A DNA stretch of 64,000 nucleotides from Pestalotiopsis fici W106-1 (GCF_000516985.1 NW_006917096.1:2899606-2963605); one strand, 5' to 3'; positions 35,791 through 48,741 are shown, numbered from the stretch's first letter. A program made the numbers and translations. Notes: generated from the letters alone by a model not told the origin.

Positions 35791-37697
35791 ATGGACGAAT
35801 TCGGTTGGACAGCAGAGGATGATGTGGCCATGCACGAGGTTGGCGACTCGCTCGACGTCGGCATGGAACCGGGAGCTACGGTCATGTGGTTTGGTACTCA
35901 TGAAGGCGTCCGCATGGACGAGCTGACCGAGGAGTATCGCCGCCATTTGGAACATGGCTCGTACTGGGACAGGACGCCCAACGTATGTCCAAAGCTTGCG
36001 AGCTTGTCGCAATCGGGTGTGACTCACTGCTAATCATGACCAAGCTGCTTCGTTTCAGGAATTTACATACGCGGTATCTGGATTGGTTGGACCAGGAAAG
36101 AAGTCCCTTGTCGGCTCCCATCTGGTTCGGAAAGTATCGAGGCCATGAATTGAGGATTCTATATACGAGGCCACGGAGGTGGCGCTGGCTTATGGATAAT
36201 TGTGGGAAATGGAGACGGGCTCTATTGGACATGATACGCAGGTACGAGCTCTGGAGGGAGTTGCATGATCCGGATTGGCAGTACAGGCGGCGCCGACGAC
36301 GACAAACACATGGTAGGATGATTGTCAACAAAGTCGGCGAGCGCCTCTTACCGCGTGATGACGGACCGGCTTCAGATGATGATGATTCGTATGCAACCGA
36401 CAGTAGCTTTATAGTCCGGGACTCGGATATGGGTACAGACCAAGACGGCGAGAGCAGTCAAGACGAAGATGACCCTTTTGAGCCAAGCAGCGACGCGGAG
36501 AGCGACGTGATTCTCGATGGAGATTTTGATGTCCAACAGCAGGCGTCCATGGTGGTTGGCACCATGGAAAGTGAGGGAGAAACGACACCACGGACGGCTG
36601 CCAAGAGGGACGAAAGGAGACGGCCTCTCACTCTATTCGGCGACAGTGACAAGGACTCTGATAATGAGTTCCCGTCAGTAGCGGCCATGTTCCGGACACC
36701 GCAGAGGCCTCGAGCTCCACGTGTTCGGGTGGCGGATGAAAGTCATGTGCACACACCCACGCAAACACAACGGATCATTACTATATCATCAAGCAGCGAG
36801 AGCCATGCAGGTTCCATTGTCGAGGATGATGACGAAGATGACAAGGATGAAGAACTTCGACCGCACTTTTCCCAAGCCACAAACCGGCTTTTTGATGTCG
36901 AGGCGAAAGGCGGACGAGAAGGGAGAATTGGCACAAGAGTCAGAACATCACCGAGGAAATATATCTCCCTTGAAATCAGCTCCAGCGACGACGACAATAC
37001 CGCGAGGAATACCCCTCGTACGTCAGTAAGATCGTCGAGGAGCATCCCTCGATTGCCACCACCCCAAGAGGATAGTATGTCTAGCAGCAGCGATGAGCTA
37101 GTTCCGTCACCGACAAGACGCATTACATTCATGGATCGGAGCAAGATCTCGCCAATTCGGAGGAAGCACAGTGATGTTACTTTGACACCACGAAGACAAC
37201 CTGTGCGAAACTCGCCTAGGAGGAATGCGGCGTCACCACGCAAACAGTCACCACGCAAACAGTCACCACCCAAAGAGTCGATAAGCTTAATCACTTCGGA
37301 AGAGGAGGAGGAGAAGCCGGTCCAGACGCCGCTGAAAAGACGTCATTCAAGGATCTCTGTGTCTCAGACCAACACGAATCGACGGGATCTTTCCCCATAT
37401 GATTCTGATGATCTGCCAATCTATCCGAAGGGCTTTGGCCGTAAGACTGCTGCTCCGGCCAACAGCATGGACAGTCCCGCGTCTCTGGACTCGGATGACA
37501 AGCCCCTCAGACCACGGTCAAGCCCAATCAAGCATACTCCTACCAAAGTGGGCGACATCATCTGTATTGATTCCGACGATGAGCCGGTAAGGCCGCCGCC
37601 CAGTCGGCGTAAACGAAGCCAGGCTCAGGAAATGCATACCGAGTCGGACGACGAGCCTATCAGTCCTAGGAAACCAAATCATGGAGGCTATCGATAG
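35791..37697 (+). CDS. Acidic nuclear-type protein with four SUMO-interaction-like motifs
   Basis: Two exons (35791-35982 and 36045-37697), 614 residues. The N-terminal 140 residues are folded and hold two related segments, MWFGTHEGVRMDEL and IWFGKYRGHELRILY. Both resemble the FGKYKG motif of ExoX-C/DUF3820-type domains. The remaining 470 residues are low complexity, Ser/Asp/Glu/Arg-rich, with many SP/TP sites. Four hydrophobic cores beside acidic or Ser runs match SUMO-interaction motifs: IITISSSS (near 308), ISLEISSSDDD (371), ISLITSEEEEE (477) and IICIDSDDE (569). A 15-base tandem repeat encodes SPRKQ units at 37233-37275. I infer a nuclear SUMO-binding scaffold. The first intron's acceptor (AAG) was chosen by phase; the better TTTCAG acceptor 14 bases on would shift the frame. 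Confidence 0.72.
37233..37275 (+). repeat. 15-base coding tandem repeat
   Basis: The unit TCACCACGCAAACAG is repeated two and a half times, encoding SPRKQ, a proline-directed phosphorylation-type motif. Confidence 0.75.
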
Positions 37698-39203
37698 TCT
37701 GCATTGCGATCAATGTACTCTGTTTTTAGCACACATAATTCATGTTGAATAGCAGTGGGTGGGGGTAGAAGCCAGCCGTCGAACGTGTATAATACATGGC
37801 GGGATTCCTGATGCTTGGTGAGGAAAAAAATACAGAGAAAACACCCGGGATTCCATGCGCATCAAATATCACAGATACGAAAAGATCAACGATGGAATGG
37901 ATCTCCCAATGGATGCTTTTTGCTCGTATGCAGCTGCTGGATCTTCATGGCGCCGTCCGGGAGTCGCCAGAGGCAAGAGGATTTGGTGGAAATTTCCCCA
38001 ATTTGGGTGCAGTTTTAGTGAATGGGTACCTGCAGTCTAGCGCTCCTGGTTAGGAGGATCCATGCCCCGCAGATGAAAGGTCTTTAGCGCTGTTTGAGCG
38101 CTGCTGTAATGGGTCCGCAGGAATGTTCCTTTTGCTTTGCATTCAATGGGGGATGGGAAGGAGGGAGGATGCAGCAATTGTTTTGCCTTATGTCAGCACA
38201 AGTTTTGTAGTGTACATGGTAGAGGTGGTTATGTCGATCTCTTATGCTAATGACGACAGTGATGCTGGAATGGTGCCGGTGGTGGTGATGATCTTGATGC
38301 CAGATGCCAGATTAGGTTGGACTGCTAGTGTGTGCACATAAGATGACAGGACGGGACGAAATAAGAGATGCCCCCAGGTGCCAAAGTTGACAGAAAGGTT
38401 TGTGCTTAACAAGTAAGGTTAAGATTTTTGTGGGAATCTGTTACGGAGGGATATGGTGTCTACCAAGTGCTGCTTAAGGGCTTATGCCCGACGGTGGGAA
38501 TATCAGCTGCCCCTTGGAAATGGATTGGTATTGTTCTAAGGAGAATTATCGCGTTAGCCATAGCCGCGCCGCCTCTTCAAATGAAGATCCAATGGCGACG
38601 GCAGCGATGCACGTCCCACCGAGGCAGCTGATTCGGCTCTCCACTGGTCACGGCGGTTTCCACTAAACAGGCGACAGAGAGGACCAACGGGGTTAGGTGC
38701 CCCTGCCAAGACTTCGCCAATTTCATGGCCGTGGATTTCGTCCCATCGTATCCCAGATTTCCGCCCAGGGGCCCCAGCGGATTGACGGCAGAACGTGCAT
38801 CGTGCGCGCTTTGGGGGGGCTCCTGGACCTGGTCATTGGCGTCTTGGTACCGGGGGGCTTAGACTGTCAAGGGAGGGAGAATGGGAGTGAGGGAGAGAGA
38901 CTCGAGACTTTGGGGGTGCAAGTCTTGGCTCGGCATCTCCAGCAATAATATTTTTGTCTCTTCTTTATTCTCCCATCACCACAATCAACGACCTTGTATT
39001 TGTCGTTTTTCACTCTTTATTCACCTCTCTTTAGCTTGAGCATCACTCATTCATTGCTTCTTGCTTGGACATTGGCACCTCGGCTGCCTTACGCTCTTTT
39101 ATTTCCAGTCCCAACTCTCGATATCTTGCGCGACCAAACCGCAAACAAACAAAGATACACACACGCTCCTTGCCGTAATCAATCAATCAATTCACCTATC
39201 ACA
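37698..39203. other. Intergenic upstream of the glucanase gene
   Basis: No gene seen. It holds G-rich stretches near 38140-38330 and the probable promoter and 5' leader of the GH17 gene at the right end. Confidence 0.45.
38945..39203 (+). promoter_or_regulatory. Pyrimidine-rich promoter/5' leader of the GH17 gene
   Basis: An AATAATATTTTT stretch is followed by long C/T-rich segments and CAATCAA runs just before the ATG. This is typical of strongly expressed fungal cell-wall genes. The exact transcription start is not visible. Confidence 0.4.
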
Positions 39204-40406
39204 ATGCGTTTCTCCCGCTCCGTGGCCGCCAGCGCCGTCGTGGCCGTCGCGTCCGCTGACAACTACTTTGGTTTCAACTCGGGTGCCCTCAAGGACGATG
39301 ACTCTGCCAAGTTCAAGGCCGACTTCGTCCAGGAGATGACCACGGCCCAGAACCTTGTTGGCGCCCCCGTCACCTTCAACGCTGTGCGTCTGTACACAAA
39401 CATCCAGGCCTACTCCACCACCGACCCCATTGAGGCTTTCGAGGCCGCCGTCGAGACCGGCACCTACCTTTTGCTCGGTATTTGGACCTCGGGCACTACC
39501 TCCATCGAGAATGAGATGACCGCCCTCAAGGCTGGTCTCGACCAGTACGGCTCTGAGCTGGCTGACCTCATCATTGGTATGTCCATTGGTAGCGAGGATC
39601 TCTACCGTAACTCGGCCACTGGTGTTGCCAACTCGGCTGGTGTTGGTGCCGATCCCGATGTCATCGTCGGCTTCATCAACGACTTCAAGTCGGCCTTTGC
39701 CGACACCTTGATCGCCAACGTCCCCATCGGACACGTCGACACTTGGGACGTCTGGCCCAATGCTACTAACAAGCCCGTCCTCGATGCCGTCGATTGGATT
39801 GGTGTTGACGAGTACCCCTACTACGAGTCCGGCAAGGGCAACGACATCTCCAACGCTGGCACTCTCTTTGACACTGCCTACGATGCGACTCTTGCTGCTG
39901 TTGGTGACAAGCCCGTCTGGGTTACCGAGACTGGCTGGCCCTACACCGGTGAGACCTGGGACGAGGCTGTCGCTAGCGTTGAGAATGCCAAGTACTACTG
40001 GGACGAGGTTGGTTGCCGCCGTCTCTTCAACCAGGTCAACACTTTCTGGTACAACCTCCGTGATTCCAACTCGGCCAACGAGATGAAGTTCGCTATTACC
40101 GACAACCTCTCGACCGAGGCCCGATTCAATCTGTCCTGCCCTGCTACTTTCGATACCCCCTCTTCCACCTCGACTGGCTCTGCTACCGGCACCGCCACTG
40201 GTATCCTGACTGCTTCCGCAACTGGCACGGGTGCTTCTTCCACCGGCACTTCCTCCTCTGGCTCTTCCAGCAGCGGCAGCAGCAGCGGATCTTCTTCCAG
40301 CGCTTCGTCCACGAGCGCTGTCGGCACCTCTGATGCCATCTCCCGCGGCTCAGTCTCGGCTGTCTCTGCCGTCATTGCCTTGATGGGTGCTGTTTTCCTG
40401 CTGTAA
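39204..40406 (+). CDS. GPI-anchored GH17 endo-1,3-beta-glucosidase (Bgl2/EglC-like)
   Basis: Single exon, 400 residues. An N-terminal signal peptide of 18 residues ends at AVASA|DNYF. The GH17 barrel follows, with the acid/base Glu131 in MSIGSEDLYRN and the nucleophile Glu242 in VWVTETGWPYTG. Family motifs VRLYT and WIGVDEYPYY are also present. After residue 325 comes a Ser/Thr/Gly-rich linker, then a small-residue site and a C-terminal hydrophobic tail ending in GAVFLL, a standard GPI-anchor signal. The enzyme cuts or rearranges beta-1,3-glucan in the cell wall. Codon use is strongly biased to C-ending codons (GCC, CTC, ACC), which suggests high expression. The upstream frame from 38994 has no good ATG context. 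Confidence 0.95.
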   Translation: MRFSRSVAASAVVAVASADNYFGFNSGALKDDDSAKFKADFVQEMTTAQNLVGAPVTFNAVRLYTNIQAYSTTDPIEAFEAAVETGTYLLLGIWTSGTTSIENEMTALKAGLDQYGSELADLIIGMSIGSEDLYRNSATGVANSAGVGADPDVIVGFINDFKSAFADTLIANVPIGHVDTWDVWPNATNKPVLDAVDWIGVDEYPYYESGKGNDISNAGTLFDTAYDATLAAVGDKPVWVTETGWPYTGETWDEAVASVENAKYYWDEVGCRRLFNQVNTFWYNLRDSNSANEMKFAITDNLSTEARFNLSCPATFDTPSSTSTGSATGTATGILTASATGTGASSTGTSSSGSSSSGSSSGSSSSASSTSAVGTSDAISRGSVSAVSAVIALMGAVFLL

Positions 40407-43400
40407 ATAGCCTGGTGAAGAGATTTGAAGGTGGCCAGCTTGTCCTCCAGTTTTTCTCCCGCACATATTCATCATATTTCGCTCTGCCATGGGGTGACAG
40501 ATGCATTAGATACGGAAATGGGAGCTACACGATTGTAATATAGAGGTTTCCGGCCGACAGTCGATATATAGAGGCTGCCTATACTGCCAGTTTTGCTTTC
40601 TGCGCGGCGCGCTACATGGACCAATTGATTTTTTAAACACGCCAGAACTTCACGTGATATTCATGGTCCCACCTTCGATGTTCAGTCCCTTCTTGGCTAG
40701 CGATTGATGTCTTGAAGAATTGCAATAGATGGGAGTACAGTTTACGTGTCACATTCAATACTCCAAGGTTACGTTGGCGAGATATCGTGAACTGAATCCT
40801 GCCCCGTCGTTGCGTAGGTCTGAGATCAACAGTCAGCAAGCTTGTTAATTACATGGCCATGGTATAACGATGTCAAGAACTCGTATCGCAAGCCAAGCCG
40901 GGGTTAGACTTTTGTGGCTTCAGCTCCTTCTGTCTGCGGCTCGGGCCGCGCAACGTGACGTCTTTATACAGCCCGCCAAGTATCATCTTTCCAAGATGCA
41001 AAATGTGGCTGTATCATGGAGGAAATATTCTAGATCTACAAAGTCACACCAGCTGCATAGATCCAGCATAGCACTTTGATGTGAATCACATCTCTTCTCT
41101 TTCCAAATCGGGATATTGGTCGTCAAGTCCAACTCGCCTGGAACTTCATTGGCCCGGAGAGGACATTTGTTCGTTCCGTGCGGCAGATTGAAGGTGGGTT
41201 GCGAAGAAAAGTCTTACAGCTGAAATTGATAGACGAAGTTTTTGACAAAGACCAGGTACTCGACCACGCCTGACACAGGAACCTCGACTTTTCGTGGTCG
41301 AGTGGCCTGATGGATCCCGTGCCTCCCGCCTACATTGCCAGATGCTAGGGTGAAAAATCGTGGCATCAGGGCAAACTGGATTCAAGTAGGACGATGGACT
41401 AATGGCCTACTCAACTCTTGTCCCCTCCCACCACTTGGTTTCTACCTTTTTCTGGGTTTTCACCTCATGACTTCGTATCTTTTGTCTTTCAATATTTTCC
41501 CCGGCCCTGAAGCAGATGTCAGTTGAAATCGGCTCATAAGCCTCGGCACAATGACTGACCATGCATGACTACGACGTCAATTCTCAGCATAACGAGGAAG
41601 TGTATTACCCCATGCAGGATGTTCGTGCTAGGTCATGATGGCGAGTATCAGGTATTTAGAGGCCTCTGCATACATTTTCCCTGTCACTCAAAAAGATTGG
41701 TATTGTCTTGATCGGAGGCGACAACATACAGCCACGACTTCCCTTTTCGACATTATCTTTCTCAATAGCCTCCCAAGGCCAGCAAGTTGCGCATCGTCAC
41801 ATGGGACTTTCTTGTTGGACGTAGAAAATGATTCGACTCGTATTCTACGATTGCGGTGCTAACCTAAGGATGCAATCAAAACCTTCTTGTGGAAATATGC
41901 AAACACAAACTACATCTTAGATTACTATTCAAATTGAGTGACTCATCCTCACGCACTTTGCGTCCGGAGGCATCCTGGTTTGAATAATGCAGATACGGAT
42001 ATCATTACACATAAATTGTCTTTTTTTTTTCTCTGCGTTATCCACGCATTAATATTCGAAGAAGAATCGATTTCACACAGGACATATTCTCAATCCATAT
42101 CGATTCAGCGTCTGAACTTGGAAACATCTCCGACCTTCGCACTACTGCTGGGATGTATTACGTCCAGCACGCTGTCGGGATGCGGTTCGAAACAATAGCA
42201 CAACGACAGAGACGGCCGTGCCACCTCCAAGAACCGGCCACATTTGTTCCACGCACGTGATAACAAAAATGCATTTCAAAAATGCTGTTGTGTCTCGTTA
42301 TCAATGATTACTGCAGCTCTTGTCTCGTCAGCGACATCATGATATGATTGTCAGGCTCACGCTCAGCGAGCAAAGCGTCCAGGCATGTCCTCGATCTGGA
42401 ATACGGCAGAACTCGTCTAGCCCTAACGCTCACCACAACAGCACGTCCGAGGATATCGTAGCCCTGTCGAGTCGTGATCGCTTACACCGTTGACGCCGAT
42501 TTTGGAAAAGATGTCATCAAGGTTACCTTGGACGAGCGTCCCATTTGTGCAGAAAAACGCACCTCAACAGAGCGACATGGCACGGTGCATATTTCAGTAG
42601 ACAAACACCCAATCGCGATGACTTGTTCCGTACTTGAGTATGAAAAATGTCGGGGTCAAGAAAATGATATCATATCATATGGTGGCATGTGTCGGATGGG
42701 GTAGCATTTGGGAGCGATGTTGCATCGAGTTGCTCGGCAAATGCCGCGATGGACAGGGATTGGGACTGCTTGTCGCTAAATATAGAATTTGATAGTCTCA
42801 TAGTATCTGACCAAGTGGTGAACCCAGGCATGTCTCGATGACCATCTCACGATCATAACTTGGATGACCAAGAAATGTTTGACAAACCCCCCAGCTCTCG
42901 TTCCCCAGTTCTGGGACCAATACAATCCCAAAGATGGGCGGAAAATCCGGTAAAGGATTCTTTTTTTAGTGCCCGCCGCTACAGAAGGTAGTGTACGCGT
43001 GTTGTATCCCCCTGCAGATGGACTTGATGATGTGATGCTATTCTTTGCATCCTTTTTTGACCGCACAATTTTGACTTGCGACTGATAATCTGACAGAACC
43101 ACAATGTCGGTCATCACACTTTATTCTATTTGTGACCACACCCTTTGGACATGGGCCATGGTCTCGAAATGTCATGAAAAACTGGCTTGCCGTAGAAAGC
43201 TTTGCACTAAGGGCAAGCTCCGTACTCATAGTCTGTCGGCCGGATGACAACTAATGACAACGCTAGAGTATAACAGGGTTCGCGATCCCGAAGCTGCCAA
43301 GTGACTTCGTAATAACTTAAGTCAAAAAATCCCCACACCGTTGTAAGACTTTGGGGGCCACGGCGGCGTTCTCCTTAAATGCCGGACCGGTTCGGTGCAC

Positions 43401-43630
43401 GTGGTTTTGTCTCGCTTCTCCTGAACAGGCAGCCCTTGAGGTTGGTGCAGGATAGAAAACTTCTTTCCCTTCTTTTTCCCAACTCGCGAGCAAAGGACGA
43501 GGATATAGGCTCGGCACTTCTCTCCTTCCCACTTTGGGCGGACACGACGTCTGCACAGCCGGTCCTCGAGCATCATCAAACTAGATGAGTCAAGGCAGGC
43601 TCCCCACAGTTCTCCGGCACTGGAGCGGAC
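40407..43630. other. Intergenic, long and mostly AT-rich
   Basis: About 3.2 kb with no gene I can support. The left end is the 3' flank of the glucanase gene, and the last few hundred bases are the promoter of the Clr5-domain gene. Short frames on both strands show no domain signal. Confidence 0.45.
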
Positions 43631-45482
43631 ATGCTTGCCGACCATAACGCCCGGCTGACCGAGGCCGATGGCGACAATCTCGGCATTGCAAGTGCTTACC
43701 AACACGGCGACTTGGTCGTCTCACGCAATGCTCCCGTCACTCCCGCCGCCGCCTCCGCTCCTCCCTCGGGGCATGGCAGGTGGGCAACGAGCGCGGATTG
43801 GGCCGCGCACAAGGATAGGGTTGTCCGGATGTACTGGAATGAGGATAGAACGCTCAAGGAAGTCATGAGCATCATGGCGACGGAATATGATTTCCACGCC
43901 ACGTAAGTTCTCTTCCGTGTTAAAAGTTGACAGTTTTGTTGTGTTTAACGATTCCTGAGCGCAGAGTGAAAATGTACAAATCTCGGTTCAAGCTTTGGGG
44001 ACTCGCCAAGAATATTATCAAGGAGGACGCCTCCCGGATCATCCAAGCAGCGTGGTCGGGCGAGAGACCTGACGAGCCCGTCGTCAAGGGCCGAAAGGTC
44101 GGCTCCAAGCGGTTCCGGAAGCAGTTGCAGACGGCTCGGGAGCTCGGCGCCCGGTTCTCGTCAAAGGAATCCAGCTTGCAGACGCCGTCGCCCCCAACAA
44201 TGCCGCCGGGATCTCCGGATCAACTGCAGAAGCAGCAGCAGGTGATGATGTCATCATCGGCTTGTTCCTCTCCCACGTCGCTGTCGCATCGTCTTTGGCA
44301 GCCCGACGTCTTGGGCCAGTCGGAGCGCGCCTGTCATGCTATACACAGTTACACCGACTTCTGCCTCAATACCAAGGTCTGGGAACTGGCAAGCGTTACG
44401 GCCGATGATGCACTGAATCTCCCCAAAGGGAGAACGTTCAAGGTTTTTGTTGTCGACAATTACATGTCAATGACTGCTGGGTGTAAGTGCTTGTCCTTTC
44501 TTTCCCTGCACGGTCAAGTTTCATTGTTGTAGTGAACATGTAAGAGAGATGGAGAGAAAAGAAAATGAACCAACAGTTACAGAAAACGGAAAGGTTTTAT
44601 TCTGCCATCTGCAATCCACCCTTCGGCATTTATGTTGCGCAGCGCTAACCCAGAGAAACCTTGCAGGGTGGATGGATCTGCGGACGGCGGCAAGGATACT
44701 GAAGCGATCGCGCAATTCAATTACCGCATTTCGGATTATAGACAATTGTCTCGAAAGAACAAGTAACCTGATTAACTGTAAGTAAAAAGACATGTCCATT
44801 CATGATTTCGATTGGAATCGACGCTGGAATTTTTCGTGTGGTCAAGTCAATGTCATCACGCGGATGAAATACTAATATCGTTTCAATCACATTAGTTCAA
44901 GATCCTACATTTATCACTGCTACCATGTCGGTAGTATTACAACTAGAAGAGTTTGCCAAGGAGCTGGCCACTTCGCTATTGCGCTACATCTACCACATGA
45001 GCGTGGTTAAACTGGGAGCACATCACCCTTTTAGCTGCTTCTGGGCACACATGACCTCGCTGGGAGTAGTGAATGCCCGGCACGCCGTCGAGTCGACACT
45101 GAGGGTGCACTACGACACTTTGCAGCGCCAGATGCATCCCGAGGACATCAAGTACTGGGGCGACTCGCCGGGCTCGGGCCGGCGCCTGGCTCGGTATACC
45201 GACTTTGCCCGGGACCAGATGCCAAGCAACAATTTCATGAACATCATGTACGACATGGAGGCCGACGTGACGTCGGTCGTCGACGAGATATACATCAACT
45301 GGTGCCAAATCATGCTCTCGTACTTTATCGCTCATGCCGCCCCTGACGAGAGAGGCGACCCCAATCGATTCGTGGCCAAGGATGCCGACGCCGAGGTCGA
45401 TCGGATCAAGGTGGAAGACGTCGAGGATGAAGAGGGCAGCATGGAAACGCTCCACAAACTTGAGCATTTCGAGGACTCTTGA
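43631..45482 (+). CDS. Clr5-domain protein
   Basis: Four exons (43631-43902, 43965-44482, 44667-44777 and 44896-45482), 495 residues. Residues 54-105 form a Clr5 domain: WAAHKDRVVRMYWNEDRTL, then the FHAT and KSRFKLWG motifs, with an intron in the middle as is usual. The domain is named after fission-yeast Clr5, involved in heterochromatic silencing, and is common in filamentous ascomycetes. A Gln/Ser/Pro-rich linker follows. The C-terminal region is helical (QLEEFAKELATSLLRYIYHM; ARHAVESTLRVHYDTLQRQM) and ends in an acidic tail. The third exon was fixed by phase and the CAG and GTAAGT sites. The likely location is the nucleus. DNA-binding specificity cannot be read from sequence. Confidence 0.8.
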
Positions 45483-45871
45483 TTGTTAGAACTTGGGAAC
45501 ATTACGACATTACGAACAATTTCTACTTGACTTGTACCATCACTACCGAATCCATCGTTATGGATTTGGGCAATTTAGAAACATCGTCGGCGTTAAAACT
45601 GACGGTGAACTGGAGCATCTATAGATTTCTTGTACATATTTAGGGAAATACTCCTAGAGTAGTGGCCTGATAGCGGCCTCAATTTCATGTAACTTATTTT
45701 TGGAACGTCTTCGTCGGTCTCACGGGTCGCTGTTGCTCATCAAGACATCACCCAGGGCAAGCGATGTATCTCATTTGATCTTGTAGTATCGTCATCTCAT
45801 TGAGTAGTTAGACATTATGTATCATTCTGATTCGCTTTCCAAAACCCGATGCATTGTCCTACCATCCAAAA
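45483..45871. other. Intergenic between convergent genes
   Basis: Shared 3' flanks of the Clr5-domain gene and the DLH/NTF2-like gene. No coding signal was seen. Confidence 0.4.
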
Positions 45872-47652
45872 TTAATCAGAATCCTCCTCCACTGTAGCAT
45901 TCTTGGGTCGATGTGCTACGTTGCTCGTACGTCCCCTCCCATGACTCTGCGCTGCAGGTTTGTTCCCATTTGCCTTTCCGTTTGCCTTGCCATTCGATTT
46001 TTGCTTTTGAGGAGACTGGACATTCTGCTGGGTATTTGCTGGCTTCTTGCCCATCGCTTTTGGAGACGGCGGGTTATTGCGCGGTGCTGCCGGCTTCCTC
46101 CCGTTCGCTTTCTGCGCGGCTATGTCGTGCCTTGGAATCTCCTCCACGTCCGACTCGTCCCCTTCTTCGCCCTCGTCGTCGCCAGAGTCATAGTCCTCTT
46201 CCTCCTCGCCTTCTTCGTCCTCATCGTCATAGTCGCCTTCCTCCTCGTCGCTGTAGTCCCAGAACTCGGGCAAAAGGTCGTTATCAGCCGCGCCCTCTCC
46301 GTCATCAAAACCGCCATCAATGATGCGCTCCGCCGGCTCCTTGCCGACAACGGGCAGCTTCTCGACGCCGCGCTCCTTGAGCTTGCGCGGCACCATGTTC
46401 TGGTTCAGTAGGCCGACCTGCACTAGCACGCTTGCCTGGTCCCAGTAAATGTGCTCGTGGTGGAGCTTGCCGCCGCGCAGCGTCACGATGCTGATTACCA
46501 TGATCTCGACGTATTGGTTGGTCGGCGGGATGCCGGGCAGAATCCACGGCATTCCTTGTGTGTGCTCAAAAGATACGTGCAGCTCGTCCACCACGCGGTT
46601 CGCGCTCGCCGTCCGCGAGATCAGTGTCACTTGCAGTGACTCGGGATTGCTTTCCATGAAAAAGTCGCCGTAGAATCGTGCTAGCTCCTCGGTTCCCACG
46701 CCACCTACTAGTGTTGGCATGAAGGTTGTGTGTGGTGTGTGAGTAGTTGTGTATGTCTTCATCAGCCTGGCCTCGTCCTTTGCGAAGAATTTGCCTATCA
46801 CTCGGTTAGTCCTGACTCTGGTAAGCAAAATTTTGAAGGAAAAGTTTCTCTCTTACTCTCCATATTCTCCTCCACTACTCCCATTACATTAGTATCCCAT
46901 CTAAACGCCTTTCTCGCCGCCGCCAGGCTGCGATCCCAAGCCAGATCCGCCGCCACCTTGTCATAGGCATCCAGATCCGTCTCTGCAAATCCCGGGTCTG
47001 CCTCTGGGTAGCTAAAAGCCGAGTACGACATCTGCACCAAATTTCCAGTGCCGATGCCGCGATCAATCTTCTTTTTGCCGACACGCTTCCGACCCTGAAT
47101 ACCGACCATTTGGCTTTGGCGCACCACGCCGACACTCTCGCCGGCCAAATGAACCAGGACCTGAACGCCGCCGGGGAACCGGCCCCGTGGGTCTGGGATT
47201 TTGGTTGGGTAGTAGGCCACCAGTAGCGCGAGCTTAAAGTCTGGGTTATTGTCCAGAACGTGAAAGTATTCCAGACACTGGCTGGCAGCATCACCGTAGG
47301 CCACAATACCAAACGTCTCGCAGGGACCCAGCCCAGATGTCTTGTGCAAGCTGGCCAGCTTCATCCGATACTCCTTGTGGGCGCCAGGACCCTTGGCTCC
47401 AGGCGCCATGGGCAAGAATTCCGCATTAAAGCCCTCGGCGCGCCACTCATTCAGGACGGTAGTAGAGTCAAACTCGGGGTCGCCAGAAGTGATCCAGAGC
47501 CGCGGTGGCGACTTGGGAAAGTCGTCGGACAGGAAACCCGGATCATTATGGTTTGGCCCGTTCATGTTGTTGGCAATGACGGCCACATTGCGGTTCGACT
47601 CCCCCGGCTTGGGGATGGCCGCGTCTAGGATACCCGGCAGGTTGATGTTCAT
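45872..47652 (-). CDS. Dienelactone-hydrolase-like and NTF2/SnoaL-like fusion with acidic tail
   Basis: Two exons (47652-46857 and 46794-45872) with a 62-base intron, 572 residues. Residues 1-240 resemble a dienelactone-hydrolase-type alpha/beta-hydrolase fold. However, the nucleophile elbow reads IVAYGDAAS, lacking the usual Cys or Ser, so it may be inactive. The second part (about residues 275-395) looks like a SnoaL/NTF2-like domain (ELARFYGDFFMESNPESLQ; LRGGKLHHEHIYWDQASVL). The C-terminal 150 residues are low complexity: a long Asp/Glu block, then Lys/Asn/Gln/Pro, with short (NGKA) repeats. Comparable fungal proteins exist as fusions of these two domains. Substrate and role are unknown. 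The acidic tail is unusual for an enzyme and suggests protein or nucleic-acid contacts. Confidence 0.75.
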
Positions 47653-48741
47653 CTTGGCTTGTCGAGTGTATAATGCCCCTTCTCCCTCGTGTTGAATGTC
47701 TGTTTAGGATTTGCAAGATACGACTAGGTCCAGAGACATGCAGGAATAAAGTCAATTAAATCGAACTCTTCCAAGTGAGGTTTCATCAAAGCTGCGCAGT
47801 CTCTTCTCCAACCCCCCTAGGATTATATTGGCTGCAGACATGGTTGGAAAACAAGGACAGAGCGGGCCATGACGTCACGTCGACTCGAGTCGAAACATAG
47901 TCGCGGGGTCGTTTCTTTGAGTCAGCATCGCAGTCTAATGAATCACTGTACGGGGGAAATGAATAGGAAAAATTGGTTTGAGTAAATGAATAGTGTTTTT
48001 AATCTTGTATTACACAGATAATTGTGCTATAGAGTTGATCTCTACTGTGACGCCCGAGCTTGTGCTGCGCGAGACAAATGCTACTCTAGTTTGTGCTTGG
48101 TCAACCAATCAGCGAGCCCCATGATAGTCTACGACAGGGCCTTATCGCAAACTATCGAGTTCTTTGGGAAGTGATTTGCAGAGGCAACTCGAGTATAACC
48201 AGGCATACCTGATGGGGCACTACATACTCTATAGAACTGCCATGCCCTTGTTGCGGGAAATCAACACTGTCCCGAGCATGGCCTCGAGCGTTCACTGTTT
48301 ACTTGAAGCGATGTGAATTTCAGAGCAAGGAAATGCTCGAGGATGACAAAAGTGTTGCCGGTAAAGTGGGAGATTTTAATCAGCAATTGCAACGAGACAC
48401 GGAACCTTGCACCTGGCTCTACATATTGGGAGATGATGGCAAGTGCTGGCGTGCCGCTCTTAAGCTCATAGTTCATTCTCCGCGGCATGCTTATCTCAAG
48501 GCAGACGCAGGCCTTGGGGACGTGCCATGTGCCATCCACAAAGCATACAAACGGCTGTGAAATCATGACCAATCAAGCACGGTCAAGGCACTACCAGTGT
48601 AGGCAAAGATGATGGAATCCTTGTTGACAGGGTGAATTAACGATGTTCCTTGTGACATCAAAGCGTGATCTCTATCCCTCAACAATAAACCAGAAGCTTA
48701 AGTCGACCCACGAACGCCATCGAATGCTAAAATCATCTTGA
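47653..48741. other. Intergenic
   Basis: No gene seen. The left part is the 5' flank of the DLH/NTF2-like gene, and the right part is the 3' flank of the Ufd1 gene. Confidence 0.4.

Noticed and set aside
39192..39734. Long minus-strand frame opposite the glucanase gene
   Set aside because: It mirrors the C-ending codon bias of the GH17 gene on the other strand.
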